Part shown: positions 1 to 11,200 of the stretch, piece after piece
Numbering within the stretch: the stretch's first letter is position 1
Layout of the letters: every line of letters starts with the position of its first letter
Origin: Ophiothrix spiculata
Lineage: Eukaryota > Echinodermata > Ophiuroidea > Amphilepidida > Ophiotrichidae
Strand: one strand, 5' to 3'
Assembly (NCBI GenBank): GCA_000969725.1
Contig: JXSR01S061779.1
Length of the DNA stretch: 20,298 nt
The notes under the pieces: model-generated
Databases searched by the model: none
What the model was told of the DNA's origin: nothing
Seen by the model: only the letters and a program-made list of their open reading frames with translations
Translations under genes and position numbers: made by a program

Positions 1-530
1 GATGATTTATATGCAACTACTTCCCCTCTTGTTACATTTTGAATTAGAGTAGTAAGTACTTCTGATATTTAAGAATGTATTAATATAAATAACTAATCTA
101 GGGTAGGCAAACAAATTATGACTTTTTTTTTACAAATAAAAAAAATGTTTTATTTGAATTGATTTTTTTGATTTTAATAATTTTTCTTTTTGATTTCATT
201 GATTTATGTTGTTACACTTTAAAACATGTGCTTCATTCTGATCTTTAACAAAAGTTTACATTATTTAAATCCGTTATTGATTGAAGGTTGGGAAAACAAA
301 TCACTACCTTAAAAAATAAATAAAAATCACTGTGTTTTAAATCAATAGAATTTTTTGATAATCTATTTTTTTTTTATTATGAGGATTAATGTTCTACATC
401 TGCTCCTCGTGTTACACTTTCAATGTGAACATCAACTGTTTCTGATCTTCAAAAAAGTGTAAATAATTTTGCTGCGTGAATTATTACACATTTACCAACT
501 GTATGAATCAAGTTGTAATGTTGAAATGCT
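1..530. repeat. Decayed tandem repeat, period about 180-200 bp
   Basis: Matching landmarks recur at similar spacing. A gttaca(c/t)ttt motif lies at 31, 211 and 411, each followed about 30 bases later by a 'tctgat' motif. A 'gg(g)t(a)gg.aaacaaat' motif lies near 101 and 285. About 2.5 divergent units are visible and the left edge runs off the window. The sequence is very AT-rich and I see no coding potential. The alignment was made by eye, so unit boundaries are approximate. Confidence 0.5.
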
Positions 531-654
531 ACCTTGGTGAGGGTTTATGGGCCAAATTTACATTGGAAATGAGCAAAACTATAAGATGTATGAATGCATG
601 GGAAAATATATTGAAAATTCTGATAAGAAAGTGAAAAAATCAAGAAAATCTAAA

Positions 655-745
655 ATCTTGATTTAAATCAATGATTTTTAAAAAAAAATCATTTGATTTA
701 AATCGCGATTTAAATCGTGATTTAAATCAATTGATTTAAATCGTG
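655..745. repeat. GATTTAAATC palindrome cluster
   Basis: The self-complementary decamer GATTTAAATC and close variants recur about six times, two of them separated by 'gc' or 'gt' dinucleotides. This is simple self-complementary repeat DNA able to form AT-rich hairpins. A similar isolated decamer occurs near 2293. The flanks (530-650 and 745-1220) show nothing else I can name. Confidence 0.6.
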
Positions 746-1223
746 CCAACCTTGCAAAGAACAGTACAATATATGTTGAAATTTGACAAATTTATGAATA
801 ATTTAGCAAATTTAATGACTAGGAATGGGACTTTCCCATAGAGATTATACTGTCCGGCACCACTTCTTCCAGCCACCCTTGCCTGACAAGATTCAATTAT
901 AAATCTCAAACCTCGCCCTATGTAAATTGCTATATCTTAATGAAACTGTGTAGTCTTGTTATCTGAAGATTTAGCTTTAAAATGACCTATAAAAATAAGC
1001 TCATGGCATAGAGTTTAAAATTATAATACAGTATATTAGATGATACACAAAAAATGTAACAACAACACCCTTTTTTCATTGTCAAATTCATGACATATGT
1101 GTTCTATTTTCTTGTGTATCCCGACTCCTATTATAGTCACTGCAATTATTAGTTATAGTCCTCAAATGATGCCTCATTAAAAGCAAACTTTCTCATTTGC
1201 ATGTTTGGACTACTCCACTGTAT

Positions 1224-1690
1224 TTAGCAGGGGGGCATCATCTCTGAGCAGTATTGCCCACTGTAAAACATATTGTCCGTCCGTGATGAAATTATGTCCG
1301 TCCGTGATAATTTTTGATTGAGTTTATAATGTGGATAAAATATATGGATCATAGTTTTATTACAATAAACTGATGTACAGTGGCTAGTGAGATACCTCCA
1401 CACATTATTATTTTTTAGTTCTATTTCTGATAAAGAATAAAAAAAACTTTTGAACTTTTTATTCATCACGTACGGACATTTTGACATGGAAATGTTAACA
1501 CCTGCCCAACAAATTTACTTCTCAATAGTTTTTATCTATTAATTTATGTTTGTTGATAGACTAATGTTCAGGGTACAAGAATATCAAAACCAAATTGGAG
1601 TAACTTTGAAAACAATAAAACTAGGGTAAATTGAATTTGAGTAAAAATGTCCGTCCGTGATGAGAGTTAACAGCACCCCCGTGAATAAAA
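1224..1690. repeat. Possible small element with TGTCCGTCCGTGATGA motifs
   Basis: The 16-mer TGTCCGTCCGTGATGA or a near copy occurs at 1274, 1295 and 1648 on the plus strand, and once inverted at 1463-1478. The outer ends are G-rich on the left (from about 1230) and C-rich on the right (ending about 1681), as expected of a non-autonomous inverted-repeat element. I could not find a convincing target duplication. The minus-strand reading frame across it has no recognisable domain and is most likely spurious. Confidence 0.4.
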
Positions 1691-2009
1691 TGGTCTATTC
1701 CAGTATTTTTGGAATCGTCAATCTTCATGAAACTAAATTCTATGAAACCTGAGATATCAATGATCAATTTAAAAGCGATTCTGAGAAAAAAATCTGTAAA
1801 AAAAAAGTCACCTCAATGTTAACCCTTAACCGATCACGCTCTCCTATGTTTGATTTTTATGTACAAGTTAATTTCTCTATCAATACAGGTGCCAAATTTA
1901 AATTCAGTCCAAAATTAATTCGGAAGGCAAAGAGTTCAGTACCAACTGAATGTGTACCCTGAAATACACCATGCGTTAGATTACTACAAAACAAAAACAA
2001 AAACAAATT

Positions 2010-2518
2010 TGCACTAAGGCGCATCTAGACAAAGTCAATGAATATAACTGACCACTTGGTCCCAATTGAATGTCCATTGAAGGAGCAGATCTTATATGTT
2101 CTGGTAAAGCATAAAACATACTTTAGGTCCGTAGCACGAAAATGATCTGTCAGCAAATGTTGAATGAGTTGTTCCGTAAGTTTGAATGAGCACCAGAGGT
2201 GGCAGATGAACGAAGATAGCATTGTGAAGATACTACATGCAAAATGTCTGTGAGTTCTGAAGGAGCAATATTATGCATACATTTACAAAATGATTTAAAT
2301 CGTCTAATCAGTGCGCTGCTTTATTGGCAGCCAATTAATGCAACTCAACAAGGTCTGGACTAATTGGATCAAACTTGCGTTTTCTAAACTACAATGCGTG
2401 CAGCAGTACCGTACATTGAATGTTTACAAGTCGTTTGAGGAGAAGGTCGTTGATACCAGCTAACAACTATTGCAGTAGTCGATTCTCTTGTATTATTGTA
2501 TTTAGGAGCATCTATTAA
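2010..2518 (-). mobile_element. LINE remnant, CR1/L2-like reverse transcriptase C-terminal part
   Basis: On the minus strand, short reverse-transcriptase signatures appear in the expected order. They are SRLDYCNS near 2490, a RKFDPISP-like stretch near 2375, ELHWLPIKQR near 2335, KCMHNIAPSELTDIL near 2270, and a segment ending in LPEHIRSAPS near 2090. These are typical of the end of the polymerase domain in Jockey-superfamily LINEs (CR1, L2 and relatives). The signatures lie in different frames, so the copy is an old pseudogene with several frame breaks and stops. It is 5'-truncated: its upstream end meets the G-rich terminus of another element near 2519. Family-level naming within the superfamily is uncertain. 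Confidence 0.75.
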
Positions 2519-2842
2519 AGCCCGGGGGGTACTCAGTTTTCAGTTGTATGAACGCGCAGCTGGAGTTTTCGACTACCACCCGTTTTGTAAACCTGAGGGA
2601 GCGAAAAAATGCTACCCATCTGCAAACCAACCTCTGTGAATCTAGATAGCCTACCTTTCAATACATTTTTTACAATGTACATGTTAGCCCAATTTGGCAA
2701 CTGATAGATAAACAAAGGGACATTTTTTAACAAAATATTGATATTTTTGAAAAATGCAACCTTGGAGGTCAAAAATGAACCTTTTGTGCCCGAGCGTCCC
2801 TATACCCACCTTTCCACAAAAGTACCCCCCCCCCCAACCGGG
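2519..2842. mobile_element. Small TIR element with GCCCGGGGGGTACT termini
   Basis: The left end reads GCCCGGGGGGTACTC (from about 2521). The right end, read on the opposite strand, is GCCCGGTTGGGG followed by a G run and TACTTTT. These form G-rich inverted termini about 15-25 bases long. The interior is AT-rich with no domain I recognise. A further inverted copy of the same terminus abuts at 2843-2894. The flanking reading frames here look like shadow frames. Confidence 0.55.
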
Positions 2843-2894
2843 CAGCCCGGGTGGGGGTACTTTCTAGTGGAAAGGTGGTTATACGGACGCTCGG
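2790..2894. repeat. Head-to-head hairpin of G-rich element termini
   Basis: Two arms of about 50 bases, 2790-2842 and 2843-2894, are inverted copies. Both outer ends read CCGAGCGTCC, then a CCACCTTTCCAC block, a GTACCCCC run, and a GGGC centre. Only a few mismatches and a different C-run length separate the arms. It looks like two element ends joined head to head, and it should fold into a strong hairpin. Confidence 0.8.
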
Positions 2895-3089
2895 CCAGGA
2901 ACGATGAAAATATTTTCTTTCATCATATATGCATTTTTAGTTAATGTGACTTAATTATTGTGATTGTTTGTACATAAAAATGATCATTAAAGGGGCAATG
3001 ATCCACTTTTCATCCTCAAGGTCACCTAAAATTGTTTTTTTAGCTAGAAAGAATCATTGAGTGGTAGGCCTATATTACAATACATTGGT

Positions 3090-3340
3090 CCTGGCTTTCC
3101 AACCGGAAATCAATCTTTACTGAAATTATAGCCCAAACACAGTTTTGCCTATAAAACTAATAAGCCTTGACATTAGCTCACTGCAATTCATTTACATAAA
3201 AGTGGGCAATTTGAATTTTTGTTTGGGATAGGTGGTAGTGCGCATCCATTGCACGTCTATTTGTGTGCATCGTTATGCGTTATCAGTGCATTGTGGGATT
3301 AAATTTCAGTAAAGATTGATTTCTGGTTTGGAAACCCAGG
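3090..3340. mobile_element. MITE-like element with ~38-bp terminal inverted repeats
   Basis: The left arm (3090-3127) and right arm (3302-3340) are inverted copies with roughly 34 of 38 positions equal, including AATCAATCTTTACTGAAATT in perfect register. The interior of about 175 bases has no open frame. Arm length and total size fit a miniature inverted-repeat transposable element. No clear target duplication is visible, so the superfamily is open. Confidence 0.7.
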
Positions 3341-3344
3341 AGCG

Positions 3345-3520
3345 ATGAATTCCCAAGCCATCCTTTCAAAGGAGCTTGCATTTCTGAGATAAGTGATAGA
3401 TAATGTATCATTTTCTGTCGGGGCCCTGACAGTAATAAATTACAACACAGTAGCCAACAGGGATTTTTGAAATTGCTGAAAAGCTTGTAACTCGAAAATC
3501 AAGTAAAATTTTCAGCATAG
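3345..3520. repeat. Dispersed repeat family A, copy 1
   Basis: This stretch matches the reverse complement of 12460-12645. Shared blocks include GGAGCTTGCATTT / GTGCTTGCATTT, ATTTTCT...TGTCGGGGCCCTGACAG, TTACAACACAGTAG and GCTGAAAAGCTT. The two copies lie in opposite orientation 9 kb apart. The GTCGGGGCCCTGAC core is nearly self-complementary. A TTAAAGGGGCAAT terminus at 2990 resembles the TTAAAGGTGCAAT end of copy 2, so the full element may be longer and interrupted by the 3090-3340 element. Confidence 0.7.
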
Positions 3521-3878
3521 AGGTGAAAAGAGGTGAAGTTTTTGTCACATTTGATTTGAGAATTTTCTCACATTTTTGCATGGCATTCTCCTTTCTTTCT
3601 TCCGATATTGTGCAACCTCATTTGCTTGAGGATATAACGCACAGGCGGATTTTGAAGTCCAGAAATTGACCGAAACGGGGTTGGGAACAGTCAGGGGTAG
3701 AATACCCTACCCTTTACGATACTGGCTGCGATTGCATGTACAGGTATGGCTCTTCTCTACATGGGACCGTCGGCTTTACGTCTCCTCCGAAGGACGATGA
3801 TCTCTCATGAAATTTTTACCCAACTCTAAATATTTCATGTTAGGAGCGGAGTAGATCTAGAATATCTGCCCAATGCTG

Positions 3879-4372
3879 CAACTGATATTGGTTTCCGGGT
3901 AACCACCCGAGTTCTGCAGGTTCCGAAGGTGACCCTATGTGAGACCAAAAATTTGCAAAAATGGATGAAATGATACCCTATCTGAGACCATAAATCTACC
4001 TTATCTGTTTGAATGGACACCCTATCCGGGACCATGCCTGTTCAAATGAATACCCTATCTGAGACTGTGACAAAAGCTGACAAAATAATTATTACAAGAA
4101 ATCATAGGTAAAATGTAACTGTACACCATTTGAACACTCTTAATGAGTGTGTCTACGTATTTGAAGCAATTTCAGGCACCATTATCATTAATTCAACCAT
4201 TTCTTCATAGTTTCATACCTTATCAGAAACTGAAAGGCCAAATTTGATACCCTATGTGAGACCTTCAGAGTACCAGGTCGATTTTGATACCCTATATTGC
4301 AAGTCTCGAGACCTGTCCAGGTCTCTCATTTTTGGTAACGCGGGTGGTTACCCGGTCAAAATACCCAGTTAC
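3879..4372. mobile_element. TIR element with internal ACCCTATCTGAGACC repeats
   Basis: Inverted termini AACTG...CCGGGTAACCACCCG lie at 3879-3911 and 4339-4371. Inside, a degenerate 15-mer like ACCCTATCTGAGACC recurs at least six times (about 3932, 3975, 4020, 4052, 4247 and 4288). The right end is followed by a C run (4372-4384). I do not recognise the family. The internal short repeats plus homopolymer edges resemble the elements at 5326-6275 and 13788-14149. Confidence 0.6.
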
Positions 4373-4414
4373 CCCCCCCCCCCCTGGGGGCTGCCACTAA
4401 GTCAGATAAAGGTC

Positions 4415-4523
4415 TAAGCAAAGATTCCGAGATTCCATTCCGGCAAGTGCCCTCACCGGGAATCTAACCCGGGCCCAATGCGTGTGAGGCGAGATCGCTA
4501 ACCACCACACTACAATGCCCCTC
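4415..4523 (-). mobile_element. tRNA-derived SINE, minus strand
   Basis: Read on the minus strand, the head has a polymerase III A-box-like stretch TAGTGTGGTGGTTAGCGA (about 4494-4511) and a B-box-like GGGTTAGATTCCC (4460-4472). Their spacing is close to that of a tRNA. The ends do not form a mature acceptor stem, so this is a SINE head rather than a working tRNA gene. The body continues to about 4415. Confidence 0.7.
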
Positions 4524-5166
4524 CTTGATAACCTTGGCAAAGGACTTTAGCAATTCTCCAAGATGTGGATTTTTCATGATGTGAGTTGTCCAAAATGAGA
4601 CTTGAAAACAATAATCATTGAGTTATGAGAGAGCGGAGTCAGTCCATATTAGTCTATGTTTGGTGTAGTCTCTGCACATGTCAGTATGACTGGGATCCGT
4701 AGACACAACGGTTAATTTTATAACCTCTCCTTTCGGACAACTTGTATCACAAGAATTATGGAAACTGTACTCATTGGATTGCAAACCCTTTTTGAATTAC
4801 TCAAAACAATTTTGATTTTAAATGTATTTTCAAATTATTGACAGGCACAATGTAGGCCTATCATTAACATTTGAAATATCGTACACCGGATACCGGTGTT
4901 TATTTCAAAATACTGTCCAGTATGACATTTCAATTACCTTTGAAATTCAATAATGATAATGATCTAGGATATTGATATATCTCGATAGCCTATATTAAAT
5001 TATTGCGCAGGCTTATCACTGTAGGCCTATATATTCACATGTGCTTGGGATCTTCTGTATTTAAGCATGTGCTTTAAGCCTTCTAATGAGATCACTTCAT
5101 AAAAAAATTATATTTTCGTTTTGTTATTGATTCTTTGATTTCTCTTAATCTGTTAATCCCTTATAG
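4523..5166 (+). other. Non-coding, presumed first intron of the WDCP-like gene
   Basis: I see no exon here. A short hairpin occurs at 4871-4911, where ACACCGG faces CCGGTGT inside TTGAAATA/TATTTCAA flanks. Taggcctat motifs occur at 4853 and 5022. The 3' end is an AT-rich tract leading into the acceptor ...cccttatag at 5166. The exon expected to encode the protein's first ~18 residues was searched for by eye upstream and not found. Confidence 0.5.
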
Positions 5167-5287
5167 CATATCATCCTGATTATGGACTAGTCTGGCATAA
5201 TGGCAAATGTGTGTTCTTGACTGCACTGCAACCCAACCAGAGGGAACCCAAAGCAGATTCACCATCCCTGACACTGGGCCAGTTTGA
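5167..5287 (+). CDS. WDCP: WDCP-like exon A: first WD blade strand
   Basis: The acceptor is ccttatag and the donor is GA/gtaagt. The exon enters with two bases completing a split codon, then reads YHPDYGLVWHNGK, CVFLTALQPNQ and SLTLGQF, and leaves in phase 2. This parallels human AVHPIHGLAWTDG...VVLTDL...VIGQFE, the first WD-type blade. The frame does not contain a start codon, which supports an upstream exon. A G-run element with its target duplication begins only 31 bases after the donor. Confidence 0.85.
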
Positions 5288-8200
5288 GTAAGTACTACTG
5301 CACAAATTAAGGCTTATGTTGCATGCCGGGGGGGGGGGGGTGGCGCTCAAAGAAAAAAGTGGTATGCATGCTCGTCAGAAAAAACATAGAAAAAGGGTCA
5401 AATTTTGGCCCATTGTCATCGTCAACGTCTTAAAATAAGGGGTGTCTTTTCAGGGTAACTTTCGACTAATAAGTTTCGTCTTTTAACGATATCTTCAACT
5501 TTGGGGTCACTTCCCTGGACAAAATCGAGTACAAAAATAGTACAACATTCCTGAGGTGCACATTTGGAACATCATTTAAGTACAATTTGAGTACATTTAT
5601 AGTACACAAATTTGTACTTTATTTGTACTAAAACTGTACTATAATTGTGTTCCAAATGTGCACCTTAGGAATGTTGTACTATTTTTGTACTCGATTTTGT
5701 CCAGGGTTGTTAGCCAGCTGTTCTAAAACTCCAAGAAATACAACAGCAAAGGCTTCCAATGTATTATATTCATGTTTTTAGCACAGAAAACAGTTAAGCT
5801 GAACTGAGGGTCCATTTCAGTGAGTTACGCCATTAATGAGTTGAATGTCCATTACGGCAATTAAGGGTCAATTTTATTGTATTACGACATTTAAGGGTAT
5901 GATTTTGAATATTTTACGCCATTGGTTTGAATTTGCAGTACATGATTACGACATTTAGGGTCCGATTATAAGGTGCTACATGTATGACGAGCAGTGTTTC
6001 CGCTAAGGTTTTTGAACTTGCACCAGTTCGAGCAATTTTAACAAAGTTAACAAGGTGCTTGCACCAAAATCATTAGCTGCAGTATATGTGGCTGAAAATT
6101 AGCTCAATAAAGCTAGAAAAATATCTTTCTCACACATTTTCAGAAACTTGTTGCTCCAATTTTCACCACTTCTGCGCCAATGGCGCGCCATACGGCCTTA
6201 GCGGCATACGGCCTTAGCGGAAACGCTGATGACGAGCATGAGTACTAGATTTTACCACTTTTTTCTTCGAGCGGGTTGCATGTTCTCATAATTTGTGGTA
6301 TTGTACAGCGTGAGTCAAAATGAGGTTGAACGAGATTCAAAACTACTGATATTTAAAACAACTGTTAAGCACCTTTCAAATGTGTAGACTCTTCTGCTTA
6401 TTTAAAAATAAAGAATGAAGGAAATCGGTAATTCCTAAGAGAAGTTATGCTTGTTTTAGTAATCATACTTCAAGCTGTCCACGGAATAGATAAGCAAACA
6501 AATTAAAAATGCAAAGTAAACACTTGATTAAGCAGAGTAATTACCTATTTATGAGTAACCTACCTTTCCTTTGACTGATATTTAAACATTGAATCAAGGA
6601 GATTTGTCATTCATAGGAAAAACTGTCCATGATAGGCTGATCTTTAAATGAAAGGAAAACTTACAAAGAACCATTTAACAACTAGGATTTTGATGCATTA
6701 ATTTCAAATACAAATATCAATAAATTTTATGCATGAAACCAGTTTAGAAGCTGCCTGACACTGAATTGTTAAACAGTGTTTCTAGTTTCAAATTTTAAAT
6801 AGATCTTGTTTCTACACCTGTGATGGGTAAACAAATTATTTTTGATGAAATTGTTTCTCTTTGTTTGATCTTTTATCTGGTAAATCCATCTGAGGTACAA
6901 AATTAGGGTTTAGAAAGTTTACACAGATAGTCATGACACCACCATCACAGAATGATATATTGTAAATTAATTCTCTCTCAATTTGAGCCATTTCTGTGTA
7001 ATATTTTGTAATTTTTTGGAATTCACTACACTTTTAAGCTTTTTTTAGAGCATTTTCATAAGTTTTTTAATCTAAGTGTAATCTAGCTATAGTCCCTTTA
7101 AGTACTATTATCTTCTTCTTTTCCCCCTTTTGCAGTGAAGATGTCATTGGTGTTTGCTGGTGGCTGTATAAACCATTTGTTTCCAATGAAAAGACCAGAA
7201 CCACTGTCAACAATGATGGAACCATCAGTCACCTTTGTGTTCAACATGAAGCGCATATATCTGTGTGGGTTGTATCAGGCAAGTAAGTTTTTGATCATAT
7301 ATGTGTGGTGCTCTGGCTAAATGAGCGGAAAGTCACATTTTTCAAAATTGAGTTTATGACATATTTTAATTCTCTATAATCTCAGCTTTCGAATGATATA
7401 TAATGTCATACTATTACTTTCTTCTACAATCTTCATTTAGAGATCGAAATACAAGGCAGTCCACTCAAAATCTGGCAGTAAAAAAATGTCGCAGGTCAAT
7501 TTTAAAGTTTCTGATTACTATATAGTGTAAGATAGCAAAACGCGATCAATTACCCGTGAATAATTGCACTTCCCCGTGAATAATTGCACTTCCCCGCATA
7601 ATTGTCCATCAAATCGCGAGATATAGTTTAACACTTATGCATTAATGCGTTCTATGTCAAAAAATGAAATTTGATCTTTTCATCATAATTTTACTTTAGC
7701 AGCCATTTATTCAAAATTTTCTATCGCAACTATCTGCTCATTTTGCCAGAGCAGCACTCACATGGCCTTAACCCTTTGAGCGTGTACCATATCCCCGATG
7801 AGCCGGTTTACCGGCTTTTTAGGTCACGTGTTAGATACTTGATGTGGCTGTCAACAGGCATGGAAAGTAATAATTTTAATGGTCTTATTTATATCCAAAG
7901 AAATCAATGAAGCTGTGAATCCATGGTTGGGTTATTTTGATCTTATTTACATGACAGGTGAAAAATTTCTCATATTTTCCTAAATTTGATCATTATTTTC
8001 AACAAATGTGGCTTCGCCCATAGACTACAATGTAAATGTTGAATATGTTGGTCGTCATAAATAGAATTCTTTTGTGAATGCTGGTTATTGGAACAATTCA
8101 GGCTACTGTAAAATGAAAAAGTAAAGCAAGGGAAATCAAAATTACAGTACAGTAAGGAGTTATTTATTGTGTTTTTTAACTTTTGGGTTGGTCCGGGTCA

Positions 8201-11200
8201 GCGGTACAGATACACGTAGAATGGCCAGGGTTCAAAGGGTTAAGAATTATAAAGCCATTAGCATAATCACAGGTTGGTGCAACCAGTATTGTTCAAACTG
8301 TGTTGTTGGTTAAAATTGGACTTTTAATTATTTTCGTCAAATATGTATGGCATCATGATCATGGCCGAATGATTTGGGTCATGTCTATTATAGGCCTGCA
8401 AGTGAGTCCCGGTTTTTTCGAGTCCCGTTTTTGATTTCCAGTCTCTGGTCCCAAATTTGCCTACTCGAAACCTGAAAAACAGTGCATAAGTTGACCTATT
8501 GGTATTTTTTAGAGGAGTCGCCAAATTATCATTACCAAAATATTCCAATAATCATTTCACTATCGGCCATAAATCAAATATCAAAATCTACTTCCAAAAA
8601 TAGTCACAAACTTTATCAAACATGCGATGTCTCTTGCAGGAAGTACGCCGATTTCTCTATGTTTCGTTACAAACATCGCAATCTGTTAACTATTTGTGAT
8701 TTGGTCAAAATGGCGACACCACGAATATTACCACATTAAACGTCAATTTATGTAAGTTCCCCGATTTAAGTCCCACCTGTAATTTGAATAAAATCTGAGG
8801 TAAAAAAATGGTGGGACTATACAAGCGTCAGTACGGTATTAAGCCATTTTAAGCCTGAAAAGTGCCCTACAGTATAGTGCAAACTTGACTCGAGTGTAAC
8901 TTTTGGTACTTGTGCACTACTCCCGTGTTTCCGACTGGTGCCTTTTCAACTTACATTTTGAATCATAAAATACCATTCGAGTCCCGTGTACTCGTTCGAA
9001 AATAAAATACGAGTCCCGGGAGTGAAAGAACCCGAAATCTGCAGGCCTAGTCATGTCACACTGCGGATGTTCTTTTGGTGCATTTCCACCTGCCTTAATT
9101 GTTCGCTAATGTGAAACTGATCGATATTATTCATGGGCGTCGGAACCGTGTAGGCCTAGTGGGCTTTGGCGCACCACTTATAAACCAGGAAAGGAATAAA
9201 TTAAGTTTAACTTGATTCGTTTTATTATAGTCATAGTGTAAATAACCACAACATACTACTGTTCAAATACGCAACTGTTAGTTAACTGTTGTCTTCTGAG
9301 GCTTAGTTGTTTCCTTATTTTTGATAACTAAGAGGCCACATACCGTACCACTTTTATGTTCCTTCCGACGCCTGTGATATTATTTATAAATTATGTCACC
9401 ATGCGTGCGTTGAAAAAATCTCTTGTCCACCTTTATCTGATACTGAACAAGTTAAAGGAGCTTGGTTCGATTTTTCAAAATCAAGTTTTTAATGTCTTAT
9501 AAATGAAAGATGACCACTCAAAAGAATTATGTTTCAAATTTTAGCTCAATTGGTCTAACCATTTTGATTTTACGGGCAATTTTGTATTTCAGAGCCGCCT
9601 ATACGTTACTGTGTAAATTAATTATGGTTACCATAAATAGACACATTTTCATGTATATCTCCAAAATGAAACGTGATTTAGCCGTGAAATTTCACATGGG
9701 TTATGAGAAATGAGCAATATTTTGGTACCAAAATCTCAAAAAGTTGAAGCAATCGGACTATGCTTCTTTAAGAATGCTAAACTGGCATGCATATCATAAT
9801 TTTTCTTTCTAGATATCCAAGCATTGAATGTAAGAAGCAGACTGAACACAAAGTCAAGTCCATATCTCAGGGTAAGATGAATGTAGATCCACTGTATAAA
9901 TAAATACTGGGGATTTATTGTGCGCTATGCCTCCCAGATTTGTAATTCCACTCGGCCTCTGCACACTTTACAGGTGTTTGCTGACCACTGTGGCCCATAA
10001 AAGTAAGCTCCATTCCACACCAAGCATCATTTCAGGTTTTGCGACAACCTCTAGGGGCACTGAGCCTTGATCAGCCCACATACGCACCATTGCTGCCCGG
10101 ATCAGCTCCCAGAGTTTCGTACGGGTTTCCACGAGACAATTAACAGTTGGTTCCTTGTCCAAGGGAATTTCAAACACACTCAACTTTTGGCTCCAGTTGG
10201 GTTCAAGCTCGGAATCTTCCGCACCACAAGCGAGTGCCTTACCGTTTGAGCTTACTTGACTGCTACGGGCAATATGGAGTTGAAAATTCTTTAGAAACCT
10301 AAACATATGTTTAAGATACGGATCATGAAGGCATGACCAAATTTGGAAAAGCGTACTGACTTTATACTTACTCGATCCGTAATCTTGGTGTTACATTTGA
10401 TAGCTCCATGACTATATGTGCAATCACATCACTGCTTTGTCAGGTTCCATCCACTGGCAGTTGCACAATCTCAATTGTATTCGGAAACACCTCGATACTG
10501 AGACATGTCATAACATTGTCCGCACTCTTATATTGTTTAGATTGGATTATTGTAATTCACATATGTATGGTATTGATAAGATTAAGAAACAGTTTCATCG
10601 CCTTCAGGTCCTTCGAAACAAGTGTGCGCGCCTGATTTTAAGACAACCTACGCGCTCGTGCCTCTCCATTACTCTACCCATGATTCATTTTTAGGCCTTA
10701 TCTGTGGAATAATTTGCCTGTAAATATCCATGGCCTTAGGCACATTTCAACTTTAAAAATCATTTGAAGTCTCATCTGTATCCTAAACTGTAGTTTTTAC
10801 CTTCCTTCTTCTGTCTCTGTAGCGCCTTGCATACTTTAGTAAAAGACGCTCTATAAATCTCATTATTATTATTACGCCATAGCGTGGTACATAAATAGTA
10901 TCAATGGAGGAGGCCTGTTCTTTTACACTGCTGGCAAATGTATATAGGCATTCCATATAGAAAATTAAATTTACTTATTATCAAAATGTAAAAATGAAAA
11001 TAACAGATACAAAGCCAGATTTGGCAAAAGGCAAAATTTCTATATTACCGTACCGACGCATGTATAATCCCATACTCCATTAAAGCCCCCCCCCCCTAAA
11101 TTTAAGACATTTTCGGGAAATTAATGTACACACGTGTTAAGTCCCATTGGTATTTTTTAGAGGAGTCGCTTAATTATTATTACTAAAATATTCCAAATAT

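Larger units (their letters stand above)
5319..6282. mobile_element. TIR element, ~950 bp, with TTGCATG duplication and nested insertions
   Basis: A 7-bp direct repeat TTGCATG flanks the element (5319-5325 and 6276-6282). Inverted termini of about 45-50 bases follow: CCGG plus a 13-G run and CGCTCAAAGAAAAAAGTGG on the left, and CCCGCTCGAAGAAAAAAGTGG on the opposite strand at the right. Both then read TGCTCGTCA. The interior holds a palindromic element (5513-5706), about five degenerate ~33-bp units with TTACGACATTTAAGGGT (5816-5965), and a hAT-type element (5992-6228) inserted in the right terminus. The superfamily is not clear. Confidence 0.75.

Noticed and set aside
827-836. GGGACTTTCC, a perfect NF-kappaB consensus.
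   Set aside because: A single 10-mer in 20 kb with no other promoter signals around it; chance cannot be excluded.
4457-4523. Possible functional tRNA gene on the minus strand.
   Set aside because: A and B boxes are present but there is no matching acceptor stem; it fits a SINE head.
7279-7282. GC-AG donor (CAG/gcaagt) for exon B.
   Set aside because: It would break the phase needed for exon C and the Q-G-C-L-W-H-P join; the GT donor four bases later fits.
7135-7320. Reading from the ATG at 7140 as a small independent gene.
   Set aside because: A different frame of the same stretch is a spliced WDCP-like exon with good acceptor and donor; the ATG frame is a shadow.
9968-10306. 112-codon minus-strand frame.
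   Set aside because: It lies over a tRNA-derived SINE and shows no domain; SINEs often give such chance frames.
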